A stretch of DNA of 64,000 bases from assembly GCA_020721445.1 (NCBI GenBank), contig DYMU01000007.1, forward strand, positions 1-64,000, read 5' to 3'. The DNA comes from Gemmobacter nectariphilus (lineage in GTDB: Bacteria; Pseudomonadota; Alphaproteobacteria; Rhodobacterales; Rhodobacteraceae). Each line of letters opens with the position of its first letter. Positions within the stretch are counted from its first letter, which is position 1. The notes below the pieces were generated by a model that was given only the letters and a program-made list of their open reading frames with translations, had not been told where the DNA came from and made no database searches. This document shows, piece after piece, positions 9,724-20,737 of the stretch. The position numbers and the translations under genes were made by a program.

Positions 9724-10593
9724 ATGGATGCGTTACTGAATCAGGCGTTTGCCGGGCTGAGCATGGCCTCGATCCTGCTGATCGTGGGCCTTGGCCTTGC
9801 CATCATCTACGGGTCGATGGGGGTGATCAATCTGGCGCATGGCGAGTTTGTCATGTTGGGCGCCTATGTGGCCTGGGCGATGCAAACCTTTCTGGGGTTC
9901 AGCATTCTGACCAGTCTGCCGCTGATATTTGTGGTGATTGCCTTCGTTGGCTGGCTGGTGGAACGCGGGGTGGTGCACCGACTGTATCGGCGGCCTCTGG
10001 ATACCATCCTGGCCACCTGGGGCATCGGGATCGTGCTGCAACAACTGGTGCGCATGTTCATCGGGCCAGAGTCGCGATTTGTGGCGACGCCATCGCTGCT
10101 TGAGGGAAACACGGTGATCGGTGCGGTGGTGATGTCGAATTACCGCCTGTTCGTGATCGTGTTTGCGCTGGCCGTGCTGGCGGCGACCTGGGCCTTGATG
10201 ACGCGGACCGAGTTTGGAACCCGGCTGCGCGCCGTCATCCAGAACCGCGAAATCTCGGAATGTTACGGGATCCGGGCCGAAAAGGTTTATGCGATGACCT
10301 TTGCCTATGGGGCGGGGCTGGCCGGGGTGGCGGGTGCGCTTTTGACGCCCCTGGTCAGCACCACACCGTCGATGGGCACCTATCTGGTCGTCGATGCCTT
10401 CCTGGTGGTGATCATCGGCGGCGTGGGCAGCCTGATCGGCACCGCCGTGGCGGCGGCTGCGGTGGGCGAGGCGACGGCGCTGTTTTCCATGCTGATGAAC
10501 GACACGCTGGGCCGCATTGCCGTGCTGCTGGCGATCATCCTTCTGATCCGGTTCCGGCCCAATGGCCTGTTTCCGCAAACCATCCGGCGTTGA
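9724..10593 (+). CDS. UrtB/LivH-type ABC transporter permease
   Basis: Branched-chain/urea permease motifs (GLGLAIIYGSMGVINLAHGEFVMLGAY). Confidence 0.88.
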   Translation: MDALLNQAFAGLSMASILLIVGLGLAIIYGSMGVINLAHGEFVMLGAYVAWAMQTFLGFSILTSLPLIFVVIAFVGWLVERGVVHRLYRRPLDTILATWGIGIVLQQLVRMFIGPESRFVATPSLLEGNTVIGAVVMSNYRLFVIVFALAVLAATWALMTRTEFGTRLRAVIQNREISECYGIRAEKVYAMTFAYGAGLAGVAGALLTPLVSTTPSMGTYLVVDAFLVVIIGGVGSLIGTAVAAAAVGEATALFSMLMNDTLGRIAVLLAIILLIRFRPNGLFPQTIRR

Positions 10594-10603
10594 GGTCGAA
10601 AAG

Positions 10604-11689
10604 ATGAACCGCACCAATAAATACGATTTCCTGGGCTACATCGCCTTTGCCGTGATCATCCTTCTGGGCGTGCCGTTTCTTTTGGGGTTCGACGGGTTCG
10701 AGCTGAACACCTTTGCCCGCTACCTTGCGCTGGCAATGGTGGCGATGGCACTGGCGCTGTCGTGGGGCACGGCGGGGCTGCTGAACCTGGGGCAGGCGGC
10801 GACCTTTGGCATCGGGTCTTATGTGATGGCGATGCATCTGAAGCTGGCGGCCTCAACGAACAACCCCGGCGGCATGCCAGATTTCATGGGCTGGACCAAT
10901 GTCGAAAGCCTGCCCTGGTTCTGGCAACCGTTTCATTCGCTGACCGTCACGCTGCTGGCGGGGCTTTTGCTGCCGGCGGCGGTGGCGGGGCTGATGGCCG
11001 CCTTCATGTTCCGCGGTCGGATCACCGGGGTGTTCGTGGCGATCATCACGCTGGCCTTCATGGTGGCGCTGCAACTGGTGTTCATCGAAGAACAGCGGTT
11101 TACAGGTGGACAAAACGGCCTGACCGGGCTGGCCCCGCTGTCCCTGCCGGGATGGACGGTCGATACCTACAGCCTGTCCTTTTATTATCTGGTGGCGGGG
11201 TGTCTGATTGTGGCGCTGCTGCTGGGCATGCTGGTGGTGCGCAGCAAGGTTGGGCTGGTGCTGCGTGCGATCCGCGAGGATGCAAGCCGCGTGCGATATT
11301 TTGGCTATGACGTTGCCTCGTACGAGACGTTCGTGTTCTGCCTGTCGGCGGCGATCGCGGGTTGGGCGGGGATGCTGTATACGCTGGTCCTCGAATTTGC
11401 CTCGCCCACCTACATGAGCGTGTCGTTCAGTCTGGCCATCGTGATCTGGTGCGCGGTCGGCGGGCGCGAGTCGCTGGTCTGGGCCGCCGTCGGGGCCATC
11501 CTGGTGAACCTGGCCGAAGGCCGCCTGTCGGACGTGTTCGTGGAAGGCTGGCTGCTGATCCTGGGACTTGTCTTCATCCTCTTCGTGATCTTTCTGCCGC
11601 GCGGTCTGTATGGCCTGGCGCTGGCCATGGTGGACCGGCTGCGCGGCGCGCCCCGCACCGATGCCACCCTGCCGGTAAAGGAGGGTTGA
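10604..11689 (+). CDS. UrtC/LivM-type ABC transporter permease
   Basis: LALSWGTAGLLNLGQAATFGIGSY; C-terminal VFILFVIFLPRGLYGL. Start set at MNRTNKYDFLGY. Confidence 0.87.
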   Translation: MNRTNKYDFLGYIAFAVIILLGVPFLLGFDGFELNTFARYLALAMVAMALALSWGTAGLLNLGQAATFGIGSYVMAMHLKLAASTNNPGGMPDFMGWTNVESLPWFWQPFHSLTVTLLAGLLLPAAVAGLMAAFMFRGRITGVFVAIITLAFMVALQLVFIEEQRFTGGQNGLTGLAPLSLPGWTVDTYSLSFYYLVAGCLIVALLLGMLVVRSKVGLVLRAIREDASRVRYFGYDVASYETFVFCLSAAIAGWAGMLYTLVLEFASPTYMSVSFSLAIVIWCAVGGRESLVWAAVGAILVNLAEGRLSDVFVEGWLLILGLVFILFVIFLPRGLYGLALAMVDRLRGAPRTDATLPVKEG

Positions 11690-11692
11690 GCC

Positions 11693-12421
11693 ATGACCGT
11701 GCTGGATATCCAGAACCTGACCGTGCAGTTCGGCGGCCTGAAGGCTGTCAACGGGCTGAACCTGCAAGTGAAAATGGGCGAGCTGCGCTGTCTTTTGGGC
11801 CCGAATGGGGCGGGCAAATCCACAACTCTTGACCTGATCTGCGGCAAGACCCGTGCGACATCCGGCAAGATCATGTTCGATGGCACCGACATCACCGAAC
11901 TGGCCGAATACCGCCGTGCCCGCTGTGGCATCGGACGCAAGTTTCAGGTGCCGTCGGTTTTCAAGGAACTGACAGTCATAGAGAATATCGAAATCGCCCG
12001 GTCGCGTCGTCCCGGTCTTTGGGCTGCACTTTCCACGTTTCGCACGCCGATCCGCGGGCGGGTCAAGGACGTGCTGGACCGGGTTTCGCTAGTCGAGCAC
12101 ATCGACACAAAGGCAGGCAACCTGTCGCATGGCCAGACCCAGTGGCTGGAGATCGCGATGCTGCTGGCGCAAGACAGCAAGCTGATCTTGATGGATGAAC
12201 CGACCGCCGGGATGACCATTCAGGAAACCCTGAAAACCGCCGAGATCTTCAACAGTCTGCGCGGCGAGCACACGATCATCGTGGTCGAACACGACATGCA
12301 ATTTGTCCGCCAGGTCGCACAGCGCGTCACGGTGATGAACCAGGGCAGCGTTCTGGCCGATGGCTCTATCGCTGAAATCGAGGCCGACGCCCGCGTCAAG
12401 GCCGTTTACCTGGGCCATTAG
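11693..12421 (+). CDS. UrtD/LivG-type ABC transporter ATPase
   Basis: Walker A GPNGAGKST, signature LSHGQ, Walker B LILMDEP. Confidence 0.9.
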   Translation: MTVLDIQNLTVQFGGLKAVNGLNLQVKMGELRCLLGPNGAGKSTTLDLICGKTRATSGKIMFDGTDITELAEYRRARCGIGRKFQVPSVFKELTVIENIEIARSRRPGLWAALSTFRTPIRGRVKDVLDRVSLVEHIDTKAGNLSHGQTQWLEIAMLLAQDSKLILMDEPTAGMTIQETLKTAEIFNSLRGEHTIIVVEHDMQFVRQVAQRVTVMNQGSVLADGSIAEIEADARVKAVYLGH

Positions 12422-12427
12422 GAGTTC

Positions 12428-13126
12428 ATGATGCTGGAGGCAACCAACCTGTATTCCTATTACGGCAAAAGCCCGGTGCTGCAAGATATCGGCTTTCGCG
12501 TGGAAAAGGGGCAGATCCTGACCGTTCTGGGCCGCAATGGGGTGGGCAAGACCACCTTGATGCGAACCTTCATGGGGCTGACCGACCGGATGACCGGGCG
12601 GCTGGTGTTCAACGGAACCGACATCAGCACGATGCGGACCAGCGACCGTGCCATGCTGGGGATCGGCTATATCCCGCAGGGGCGCGAGGTTATTCCGCGC
12701 TTTACCGTGCGCGAGAATATCCTGATGGGGTGCTATGCCCGCCCCGATGGCAAGCGCGAGTTGCCCCAGTTCGTGTTCGAATTGTTTCCGATCCTTAAGG
12801 AATTCATCGATCGGCGCGGTGGCGATCTGTCGGGCGGCCAGCAGCAGCAACTTGCGTTTGCGCGGGCGCTGGCGATGGACCCAAAGCTGTTGATCCTGGA
12901 CGAGCCGACCGAAGGCATCCAGCCCAACATCGTGGCCCAGATCCACGACGTGATCATCCGGCTGAACCGCGAGATGGGCATAACCATCGTGGTGGTCGAA
13001 CAGAACGTGCCCTTTGCCCGCCGCGTGTCTGACCGGTTTCTGGTGATTGACAAGGGACGCGTCGCGCTGACCGGGGCCGGGGCCGACCTGACCGATGAAG
13101 TTGCCGAAGGCCACCTGACATTCTGA
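12428..13126 (+). CDS. UrtE/LivF-type ABC transporter ATPase
   Basis: Walker [34 protein letters not shown]. Confidence 0.9.
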   Translation: MMLEATNLYSYYGKSPVLQDIGFRVEKGQILTVLGRNGVGKTTLMRTFMGLTDRMTGRLVFNGTDISTMRTSDRAMLGIGYIPQGREVIPRFTVRENILMGCYARPDGKRELPQFVFELFPILKEFIDRRGGDLSGGQQQQLAFARALAMDPKLLILDEPTEGIQPNIVAQIHDVIIRLNREMGITIVVVEQNVPFARRVSDRFLVIDKGRVALTGAGADLTDEVAEGHLTF

Positions 13127-13178
13127 CCTTTCCACCCGTCCGCCCAAGGCGGCGATCTTTCACCCAAAGGAGACGAAC

Positions 13179-14222
13179 ATGAGACATGGAGACATTTCCA
13201 GCAGCCCGACAACCGTGGGCGTCGCTGTCGTGAACTACAAGATGCCGCGCCTGCATACAAAGGCCGAAGTACTTGAAAATGCACAGAAAATAGCCGATAT
13301 GGTGGTGGGGATGAAACAGGGCCTGCCGGGAATGGATCTGGTGATCTTTCCCGAATACAGCACCCAGGGCATCATGTATGACAACAAGGAGATGTTCGAT
13401 ACCGCCGCCGTGATCCCGGGCGACGAGACCGAAATCTTTGCCCGCGCCTGCCGCAAGGCCAACACCTGGGGCGTGTTTTCCATCACCGGCGAACGGCACG
13501 AGGAACACCCGCGCAAGAACCCCTACAACACCCTGATCCTGATGAACAACAAGGGCGAGATCGTCCAGAAGTATCGCAAGATCATTCCGTGGTGCCCGAT
13601 CGAAGGCTGGTGCCCGGGCGGCGAGACCTATGTCTCGGAAGGGCCAAAGGGGCTGAAGGTCAGCCTGATCATCTGCGACGACGGCAACTATCCCGAAATC
13701 TGGCGCGACTGCGCGATGAAGGGGGCCGAACTGATCGTGCGTTGCCAAGGCTATATGTATCCGGCCAAGGATCAGCAGGTGATCATGGCCAAGGCAATGG
13801 CCTGGGCCAACAACACCTATGTTGCGGTGGCGAACGCGACCGGGTTTGATGGTGTTTACAGCTATTTCGGCCATTCCGCGATCATCGGCTTTGACGGGCG
13901 CACCTTGGGCGAATGTGGCGAAGAGGAAATGGGCATCCAGTATGCGCAGCTTTCCATTCCGGAAATCCGCGATGCCCGCGCCAATGACCAGTCGCAAAAC
14001 CACCTCTTCAAGCTGTTGCACCGTGGCTATACGGGCGTGCATGCGTCGGGTGACGGCGATCTGGGCGTGGCTGATTGCCCGTTCGAGTTTTATCGCAACT
14101 GGGTCAACGACGCCCAGAAAACCCGCGAACAGGTTGAGGCGATCACCCGCACCACGGTGGGTGTGGCCTCTTGTCCGGTCGGCAATCTGCCCACCGGTGC
14201 CAAGGAAAAAGAAGCCGAATGA
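13179..14222 (+). CDS. amiE: Aliphatic amidase (nitrilase superfamily)
   Basis: [61 protein letters not shown]... closely resembles Pseudomonas AmiE from memory; E-K-C residues in [22 protein letters not shown]. Confidence 0.95.
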   Translation: MRHGDISSSPTTVGVAVVNYKMPRLHTKAEVLENAQKIADMVVGMKQGLPGMDLVIFPEYSTQGIMYDNKEMFDTAAVIPGDETEIFARACRKANTWGVFSITGERHEEHPRKNPYNTLILMNNKGEIVQKYRKIIPWCPIEGWCPGGETYVSEGPKGLKVSLIICDDGNYPEIWRDCAMKGAELIVRCQGYMYPAKDQQVIMAKAMAWANNTYVAVANATGFDGVYSYFGHSAIIGFDGRTLGECGEEEMGIQYAQLSIPEIRDARANDQSQNHLFKLLHRGYTGVHASGDGDLGVADCPFEFYRNWVNDAQKTREQVEAITRTTVGVASCPVGNLPTGAKEKEAE

Positions 14223-14282
14223 CCAAAGGCCGCATCCGGGGCGGCGGCCCTGGATGCGGCACCCCAGAAACAAGGTGACTTG

Positions 14283-15455
14283 ATGCCGTTTTTGAATGAC
14301 ATGCTCGAACAGACCGACCGGCAGAGGCGTCAGCAAAAGGCGCTGGAGGCTGAGAACCTGAGCCCGGATGATGTACTGGGCGCGCATATGTCGGCGCGCG
14401 GCATCGACAGCCGCTTCGGGTTCGACATCGACGTGATCGAGCGGCATCTGCGAAGCGAGATCGTCGGGCAGGACGCGGCGGTGGACAGCGTGATTGACAT
14501 GCTGCGGATTGTGCGCGCCGACATCGCCGACCCGCGCCGCCCGCTTTACACCAGCCTTCTGCTGGGCCCGACGGGTGTGGGCAAGACAGAACTGGTCCGC
14601 ATGCTGGCGCGCGCGCTGCATGGTGATGCAGATGCAATGTGTCGGGTGGATATGAACACCCTGTCGCAGGAACATTACGCCGCCGCCATCACCGGCGCGC
14701 CGCCCGGCTATGTCGGGTCAAAGGAAGGGCGCACCATCCTGGATCAGGAAAAGATCGAGGGCAGTCTGGGCCGCCCCGGCATCGTTTTGTTTGATGAATT
14801 GGAAAAGGCCAGCCCCGAGGTTGTGTTGGCGCTGTTGAACATCTTTGACAACGGAATCTTGACCGTGGCCTCGGGTGAGCGGACCTATTCGTTCCGCAAT
14901 GCCATCATCTTCATGACATCGAATCTGGGCGCAGAACGCCTGCGGCGCGAGGCCGAAGCCGCCACACGCCCGCTGCGGCGGATGTTTCCGATCACCGCCG
15001 CCACGCGCAAAAGTCGGCTGACCGGTATTGCGCAGGCTGCTCTGCTCTCGCGCTTTCCGCCCGAGTTCGTCAACCGGATCGACCATGTCGAGGTGTTCAA
15101 CTGGATAGAGCCACATGTTGTGCAGGCGCTGATCGGACTTGAGGTGGAAAAGCTGAACCGGCGCATCCTCAAGCACAATTGCCGGATCACGCTGGCACCC
15201 GACATGGCCGAATTGGTGGCGCGCGATGGGTTTGACCGGCAGTTCGGCGCCCGGTCTCTGCGCCGTTCAGTGCGCAAGCATGTGGAGATTCCGTTTGCGC
15301 ATTTCTTGCTGACCGATTTCGCACAGACCGGTTTATCCCGGGAAGGGACGCGGGAAAATCAGCTTGTGGCAGGAATGCGAACCTTTACTGTCGCAGTTGC
15401 ATCGGGAGGAGCACGCATCACGGAAGACAGGGATGCCGAAAAGGACACGCCATGA
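14283..15455 (+). CDS. AmiB-like AAA ATPase (ClpB-type chaperone family)
   Basis: LLGPTGVGKTELVRMLA, LFDELEKASPEV, GFDRQFGARSLRRSVRKHVEIPFAHFLL; position directly after amiE as in ami operons. Confidence 0.85.
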   Translation: MPFLNDMLEQTDRQRRQQKALEAENLSPDDVLGAHMSARGIDSRFGFDIDVIERHLRSEIVGQDAAVDSVIDMLRIVRADIADPRRPLYTSLLLGPTGVGKTELVRMLARALHGDADAMCRVDMNTLSQEHYAAAITGAPPGYVGSKEGRTILDQEKIEGSLGRPGIVLFDELEKASPEVVLALLNIFDNGILTVASGERTYSFRNAIIFMTSNLGAERLRREAEAATRPLRRMFPITAATRKSRLTGIAQAALLSRFPPEFVNRIDHVEVFNWIEPHVVQALIGLEVEKLNRRILKHNCRITLAPDMAELVARDGFDRQFGARSLRRSVRKHVEIPFAHFLLTDFAQTGLSREGTRENQLVAGMRTFTVAVASGGARITEDRDAEKDTP

Positions 15456-16663
15456 CACGACCCACCACTGACAGCGTCTGGCGAATCGGAATCCTGTTTT
15501 CCTCGACCGGAACCACGTCTGTGATCGAAAAATCGCAGCGCAATGGGGTGCTTCTGGCGATTGACGAGATCAACGCGGCCGGCGGGGTGAATGGCAGGGT
15601 GATCGAACCCGTCTCTTATGACCCCGGGTCGGTGCCAAAGGAATACGGGCGGTTGGCCGAACGGCTGATTGCCGAGGATCAGGTCAGCGTCATCATCGGC
15701 TGTTACATGTCGTCGGCGCGCAAACAGGTGCTGCCGGTGATCGAACGGCGCAATGCCCTGTTCTTTTATCCGACGCTGTATGAGGGGTTCGAGTATTCGC
15801 CCAACGTGATCTATGGCGGGGCCACGCCGAACCAGAACTCGGTGCCGCTGGCGCTCTATCTGATGGAAAACTACGGCAAGAACTTTTACTTCGTCGGGTC
15901 GGATTACATCTATCCGCGCGAATCCAACCGGGTAATGCGCAATATCGTGCGTCAGGGTGGCGGCGCCGTGGTGGGTGAACGCTATCTGCCGATCGACGCA
16001 GGTGCGGATGACATTCAGGTCGTGCTGGATGAAATAGCGGCAAAACAGCCAGATGTGATCTTTTCCACCGTGGTGGGCGAAGGCACGGTGAAACTGTATC
16101 GCGCCTATCATGCGGCGGGCAATGATGCGCGACGGGTGCCGATTGCCAGCCTGACCACGAACGAGGCCGAGATCCTGGAAATCGGCCCCGAGGCGGCCGC
16201 CGGGCACATCACCGCCGCCCCCTATTTCCGCACCATCCGATCCGTCGAAAATGACCGGTTTCTGGCCAGTTATACCCGTCTTTTCGGGTCCAGCAGCGCC
16301 GTCACCAGTTGCTGCGAAGCCGCGTATTTCCAGACCCATATGTTTGCGCTTGCGCTTGGGCGGACCAACTCGCTTGATACCGGGCAGTTGCGCGAAACCT
16401 TGCTTGGGGCGACATTCGAGGCACCGCAGGGCGTGGTCAAGATCGACCCTGACAACAACCATACCTATCTGCAATCGCGCATCGCCAAGGTGAACGACGT
16501 CGGCGAATTCATTGTCGAGCGCGAACTGATCCGGCCGATCAAGCCGGACCCTTATCTGGTCAACCCTGATCTGAATGATCGCAATTTCAAACTTATGGTC
16601 ACAGCCACGTCCGATTACCCGCAAGCGCCCGCGTCACCTCTGGCTGGGCGCAGACCGGGATGA
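15452..16663 (+). CDS. amiC: AmiC-like cytoplasmic amide sensor / regulator
   Basis: No signal peptide; periplasmic-binding fold related to the transporter binding protein at 8349 (FFYPTLYEGFEYSPNVIYGGATPNQ vs YWYPTLYEGRECSRNVMYGGAVPNQ); directly precedes the ANTAR regulator. Confidence 0.85.
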   Translation: MTRPTTDSVWRIGILFSSTGTTSVIEKSQRNGVLLAIDEINAAGGVNGRVIEPVSYDPGSVPKEYGRLAERLIAEDQVSVIIGCYMSSARKQVLPVIERRNALFFYPTLYEGFEYSPNVIYGGATPNQNSVPLALYLMENYGKNFYFVGSDYIYPRESNRVMRNIVRQGGGAVVGERYLPIDAGADDIQVVLDEIAAKQPDVIFSTVVGEGTVKLYRAYHAAGNDARRVPIASLTTNEAEILEIGPEAAAGHITAAPYFRTIRSVENDRFLASYTRLFGSSSAVTSCCEAAYFQTHMFALALGRTNSLDTGQLRETLLGATFEAPQGVVKIDPDNNHTYLQSRIAKVNDVGEFIVERELIRPIKPDPYLVNPDLNDRNFKLMVTATSDYPQAPASPLAGRRPG

Positions 16664-16692
16664 CAGGCGCCGAAGCTGCGGGGTGATCTGCC

Positions 16693-17298
16693 ATGACAGA
16701 CTTGATCAACGATCTGCGCAGTCTGAATGTGCTGGTTCTTCACCGTCGTGATGCCGACTGTGATGATCTGGTGCAGCAGATCAGCCGGATCGGATGCAAT
16801 GTCGAGACGGTCTGGCCACTTCCCGAGACACTGCCGACCAATGTCGATGTGGTGTTTGTCGAGATCAAGGAATCGGTTCCGCCGGGCATGCAGAGGCTGT
16901 TTCAGGATGGGGCGATGACCCGCCCGACGCTGATCGGCATCATCGGATACGAAAACCCGTCCGTGCTGTTGGGTCTGCTGGATCTGAACGTCCAGACGGT
17001 ACTGAGCAAACCCTTGCGCGCCTTCGGGGTGATGAGCAGCATTCTGATGGCCCGGCGGATCTGGCGGCAACGCCGCGAGGATCTGACGAACCTTGAAAAG
17101 CTGCGCCTCAAGCTGGAAAACATCCAGATCGTGACCGAGGCAAAGTTCATCCTGATGCGGCACCACGGCATCAACGAAAGCGAGGCATACAAGGTCATTC
17201 GCACCCATGCGATGTCGCGCCGGACATCGACCAGAGAAATCGCCAATGCGATCATCAATGCAGATGGGCTGTTGAACAATTTTCAGCTCAAGAAATGA
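16693..17298 (+). CDS. amiR: AmiR-like ANTAR-domain transcription antiterminator
   Basis: Pseudo-receiver N-terminus, coiled coil and C-terminal ANTAR signature (LKLENIQIVTEAKFILMRHHGINESEAYKVIRTHAMSRRTSTREIANAII). Confidence 0.88.
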   Translation: MTDLINDLRSLNVLVLHRRDADCDDLVQQISRIGCNVETVWPLPETLPTNVDVVFVEIKESVPPGMQRLFQDGAMTRPTLIGIIGYENPSVLLGLLDLNVQTVLSKPLRAFGVMSSILMARRIWRQRREDLTNLEKLRLKLENIQIVTEAKFILMRHHGINESEAYKVIRTHAMSRRTSTREIANAIINADGLLNNFQLKK

Positions 17299-17763
17299 AG
17301 AATGGCGCGGTGGTCGATGCCGGCAAAGGTCATTTCGACCGGGCCGCCCATTCTGCGCGGGCGTCCTTGATCGACAGGAACAGTCGCCCCGGATCGTCAG
17401 TGCCGATTTCGGCAAACCACAGGGCCATCTAGAACGCGTGGCGACCGTCAAAGGGCGCGTCCTTCAACACATCCATAACAACCGCGTCGGTGAAGGCCCT
17501 CAGCGACGACCACTTCGAGACCCACCCCGACGAGATACTGAACTGCGGTTCACAAGGGTGACACAGACGTGCTGTTCGGCGTCGGGGCCGATCAGGTGCT
17601 GGAGACGTTTCAGGACGCCGCCGACCGGGCAGTGGAATTGCCGTACGCCGCCGCCGCAGAAGCGCGAACCGAGTTCACCGAGATCGCAGCCAAGGGTCGG
17701 GGGCCAAGGGTCGGGTGACGGGGTGATGTCAGTCAGCCACAAGGAAACGAAAGGACGGAGGCC

Positions 17764-18134
17764 ATGAACCAACCTGCCGGCAAGACCGCCATCGTGACCG
17801 GGGGCGCCATCTGCATCGGCCACGCCTGTGTGCAGCGCATGGCCGAGGACGGCGCGCAGGTAGCGACCTTCGACGTGCTGGAGGCCGAGGGGAAGGCCTT
17901 GGCCGTGAACCCGATCCACCGGGCAGGGATATGGACGCCGATGGTGGAAAACCACCTGCCCGCCACCGCCCCGATCTGGAGGCAGCAAAGGCCGGAGCCG
18001 GGCGCGCCCATCCCATCGGCACCATGGGAGAGAACGATGACATCGCCGGGGCGGTGGGGTGGCTGGCCTCGGATGCGGCCAAATTCGTGACCGGTATCGA
18101 GATCGTCATCGAAGGTGGCTATACTGCGCGATGA
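17764..18134 (+). pseudogene. Short-chain dehydrogenase/reductase remnant (internal deletion plus frame change)
   Basis: N-terminal KTAIVTGGAICIGHACVQRMAEDGAQVATFDV then, in a different frame, the C-terminal SDR end [32 protein letters not shown]; the catalytic middle is missing. Confidence 0.75.
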
Positions 18135-20737
18135 TGATCCTGATCAACCCACACGCCACCCCCGCCGCCGACTGCCTTGCCGATCTTGGTACAAGGCCCG
18201 ATGGCCTCACCGCCGCCGAGGCCAGACGGCGGCTGGCCAAACATGGGCCAAACCGCCTGCCGGAAGTGCGGGCGCGCGGGCCGGTGGTCCGCTTCCTGCG
18301 GCAGTTCCACAATGTGCTGATCTATGTGCTGATCGGGGCGGCGGTGGTGACGGGTGCCCTACAGCACTGGGTCGATACCGGCGTGATCCTGGCCGTGGTG
18401 CTGGCGAACGCAATCATCGGCTTCATCCAAGAGGGCAAGGCCGAGGCGGCGATGGCGGCGATCCGGGGGATGCTTGCGCCGAAGGCCGCCGTGTTGCGCG
18501 GCGGGAACCGGGTGACGCTGGACGGGGCCGATCTTGTGCCCGGCGACATCGTGCTGCTGGAGGCGGGCGACAAGGTGCCGGCCGACCTGCGGGTGCTGGA
18601 GGCGCGCGGGCTGGCCGCGCAAGAGGCGATCCTGACCGGCGAGTCAGTGCCGGTACAAAAGGGCCAGACCCCGGTCGCCACCGATGCCGCCCTTGGCGAC
18701 CGCCGATCAATGCTCTGGTCGGGCACGCTGGTCACCCAAGGCACAGCGCGCGGGCTGGTGGTGGCGACGGGCACGGGCACCGAGATCGGGCGCATCGGCG
18801 GGCTTCTGGCGGGGGTGGAACAGTTGACCACCCCGCTGGTCGCACAGATCGACCATTTCGCGCGCTGGCTGTCGTTCCTGATCGTGCTGGTGGCGGCTTT
18901 GCTGTTGGCTTGGGCCTACTTTGTGGGCCACATGCCGTTTGCCGATCTTTTCATGGCTGTGGTCGGCGTCGCCGTGGCCGCGATCCCCGAGGGACTGCCC
19001 GCGGTGATGACGATCACGCTGGCCATCGGCGTGCAGGCGATGGCGCGGCGCAATGCCATCGTCCGCCGTCTGCCGGCAATCGAGGCGATCGGCTCGGTCT
19101 CGGTCATCTGCACCGACAAGACCGGCACCTTGACCCGCAACGAAATGGTGGTGGCCGCCGCCGAGACAGCGGAAGGCACCTTCGCCATCAATGGCGAGGG
19201 GTATGCGCCAGAAGGCGCCATCTTCCCGGCTGGTGACCTCGCACGGCTCGCCCGGGCGGCGGCGCTGTGCAATGATGCCGCCATTCAAAGCAAGGACGGG
19301 GTCTGGACGGTCGAAGGCGACCCGATGGAAGGGGCACTTCTGGCCTTTGCGGGAAAGGTCGGCGGCGATCCCGGCCAGCGGCGGCTGGACGCCATCCCTT
19401 TTGACAGCCGCCAAAGTTTCATGGCTGTGCTGACCGAGGGGCCGCAGGGACGCGTGACCCATGTGAAGGGGGCGCCGGAAAGCGTGCTGCGGATGTGCGG
19501 CGGCATCGACATGCATCATTGGCAAGGCCGGGCCGAGGCGCTGGCGCTGCGCGGTCTGCGCGTGCTGGCGCTGGCCGAACGACCCGAGACGGGCGACCGG
19601 ATCGACGCAGCCTCGCTTGACGGCGGGCTGACCTTGCTTGGCCTCGTCGGCCTGATCGACCCGCCGCGCCCCGAGGCGATTGCTGCCGTGGCCGAATGCC
19701 GGGCGGCAGGCATTCGCGTGAAGATGATCACGGGCGACCATGCCGGAACCGCCGCCGCCATCGCACGTCAGATCGGGCTGGAAAACCCCGACCACGTGCT
19801 GACCGGCCATGACCTTGACAAGCTGGACGACGCGCAACTTGCGCTGGAGGTGGTCGGCACCAACGTCTTTGCCCGGACCAGTCCTGAACACAAGCTGCGC
19901 CTCGTGACAGCGTTGCAGTCACAGGGTCTGTCGGTGGCGATGACCGGCGACGGGGTAAACGACGCGCCTGCCCTGAAGCGGGCCGATGCGGGCATCGCGA
20001 TGGGCCTGAAGGGCTCGGAGGCCGCCAAGGAAGCCGCCAGCCTTGTTCTTGCGGACGACAATTTTGCCACCATTGTTGCCGCAGTCCGCCAAGGGCGGAC
20101 CGTCTACGACAACCTCCAAAAGGTGATCAGCTTCGAGTTGCCCACCAACGCCGGCGAGTCCATTGTCATCGTGTTGGCCCTGCTGCTGGGCCTTGCCCTG
20201 CCGGTGACAGCGGTCCAGATTTTGTGGATCAACCTGATTACCGGCATCACGCTTTCCATTGCGCTGGCCTTCGAGCCTACCGAGGCAGCGACAATGGCCC
20301 GCCCGCCGAGGCACCGGGATGCGCCAATTCTTTCCGGAGAACTGGTCTGGCATGTGATCCTGGTGTCGCTGCTGTTTCTCGCAGCGGTCTTCGGCATCTT
20401 CACCTATGCCATCGACAAGGGCTACCCGCTGGCGCTGGCACAGACCATGGCGATGAACACAATTGTGGTGCTGGAGATTTTCCACCTCTTCTTCATCCGC
20501 AACATCCACGGCACCTCGCTGACCTGGGCCGCCGTGCGCGGGACCCGGGTGGTCTGGACCGTGGTTGCCATCATCACCGGCGCGCAGTTTGCTGTCACAT
20601 ACCTTGCGCCTTTGCAGGCCGTGCTGGGAACTGCTCCGGTCCCGGCATTCGACGGCTTGTTGATCGTCGGCATCGGTGCGACCTTCTTTGCACTGATCGA
20701 AATCGAGAAGCAGATCAGATTGGGGTTGAGATCATGA
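18131..20737 (+). CDS. Cation-transporting P-type ATPase (Ca2+/Na+/H+-like P2/P3)
   Basis: [37 protein letters not shown]; start [21 protein letters not shown]. Confidence 0.92.
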   Translation: MMILINPHATPAADCLADLGTRPDGLTAAEARRRLAKHGPNRLPEVRARGPVVRFLRQFHNVLIYVLIGAAVVTGALQHWVDTGVILAVVLANAIIGFIQEGKAEAAMAAIRGMLAPKAAVLRGGNRVTLDGADLVPGDIVLLEAGDKVPADLRVLEARGLAAQEAILTGESVPVQKGQTPVATDAALGDRRSMLWSGTLVTQGTARGLVVATGTGTEIGRIGGLLAGVEQLTTPLVAQIDHFARWLSFLIVLVAALLLAWAYFVGHMPFADLFMAVVGVAVAAIPEGLPAVMTITLAIGVQAMARRNAIVRRLPAIEAIGSVSVICTDKTGTLTRNEMVVAAAETAEGTFAINGEGYAPEGAIFPAGDLARLARAAALCNDAAIQSKDGVWTVEGDPMEGALLAFAGKVGGDPGQRRLDAIPFDSRQSFMAVLTEGPQGRVTHVKGAPESVLRMCGGIDMHHWQGRAEALALRGLRVLALAERPETGDRIDAASLDGGLTLLGLVGLIDPPRPEAIAAVAECRAAGIRVKMITGDHAGTAAAIARQIGLENPDHVLTGHDLDKLDDAQLALEVVGTNVFARTSPEHKLRLVTALQSQGLSVAMTGDGVNDAPALKRADAGIAMGLKGSEAAKEAASLVLADDNFATIVAAVRQGRTVYDNLQKVISFELPTNAGESIVIVLALLLGLALPVTAVQILWINLITGITLSIALAFEPTEAATMARPPRHRDAPILSGELVWHVILVSLLFLAAVFGIFTYAIDKGYPLALAQTMAMNTIVVLEIFHLFFIRNIHGTSLTWAAVRGTRVVWTVVAIITGAQFAVTYLAPLQAVLGTAPVPAFDGLLIVGIGATFFALIEIEKQIRLGLRS

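Noticed and set aside
12954-14675. 573-aa minus-strand ORF
   Set aside because: Antisense to amiE and amiB, low-complexity His/Arg-rich translation.
20224-20733. Plus-strand ORF extension upstream of phaC
   Set aside because: Overlaps the P-type ATPase in another frame; PhaC homology starts at [10 protein letters not shown] (20734).
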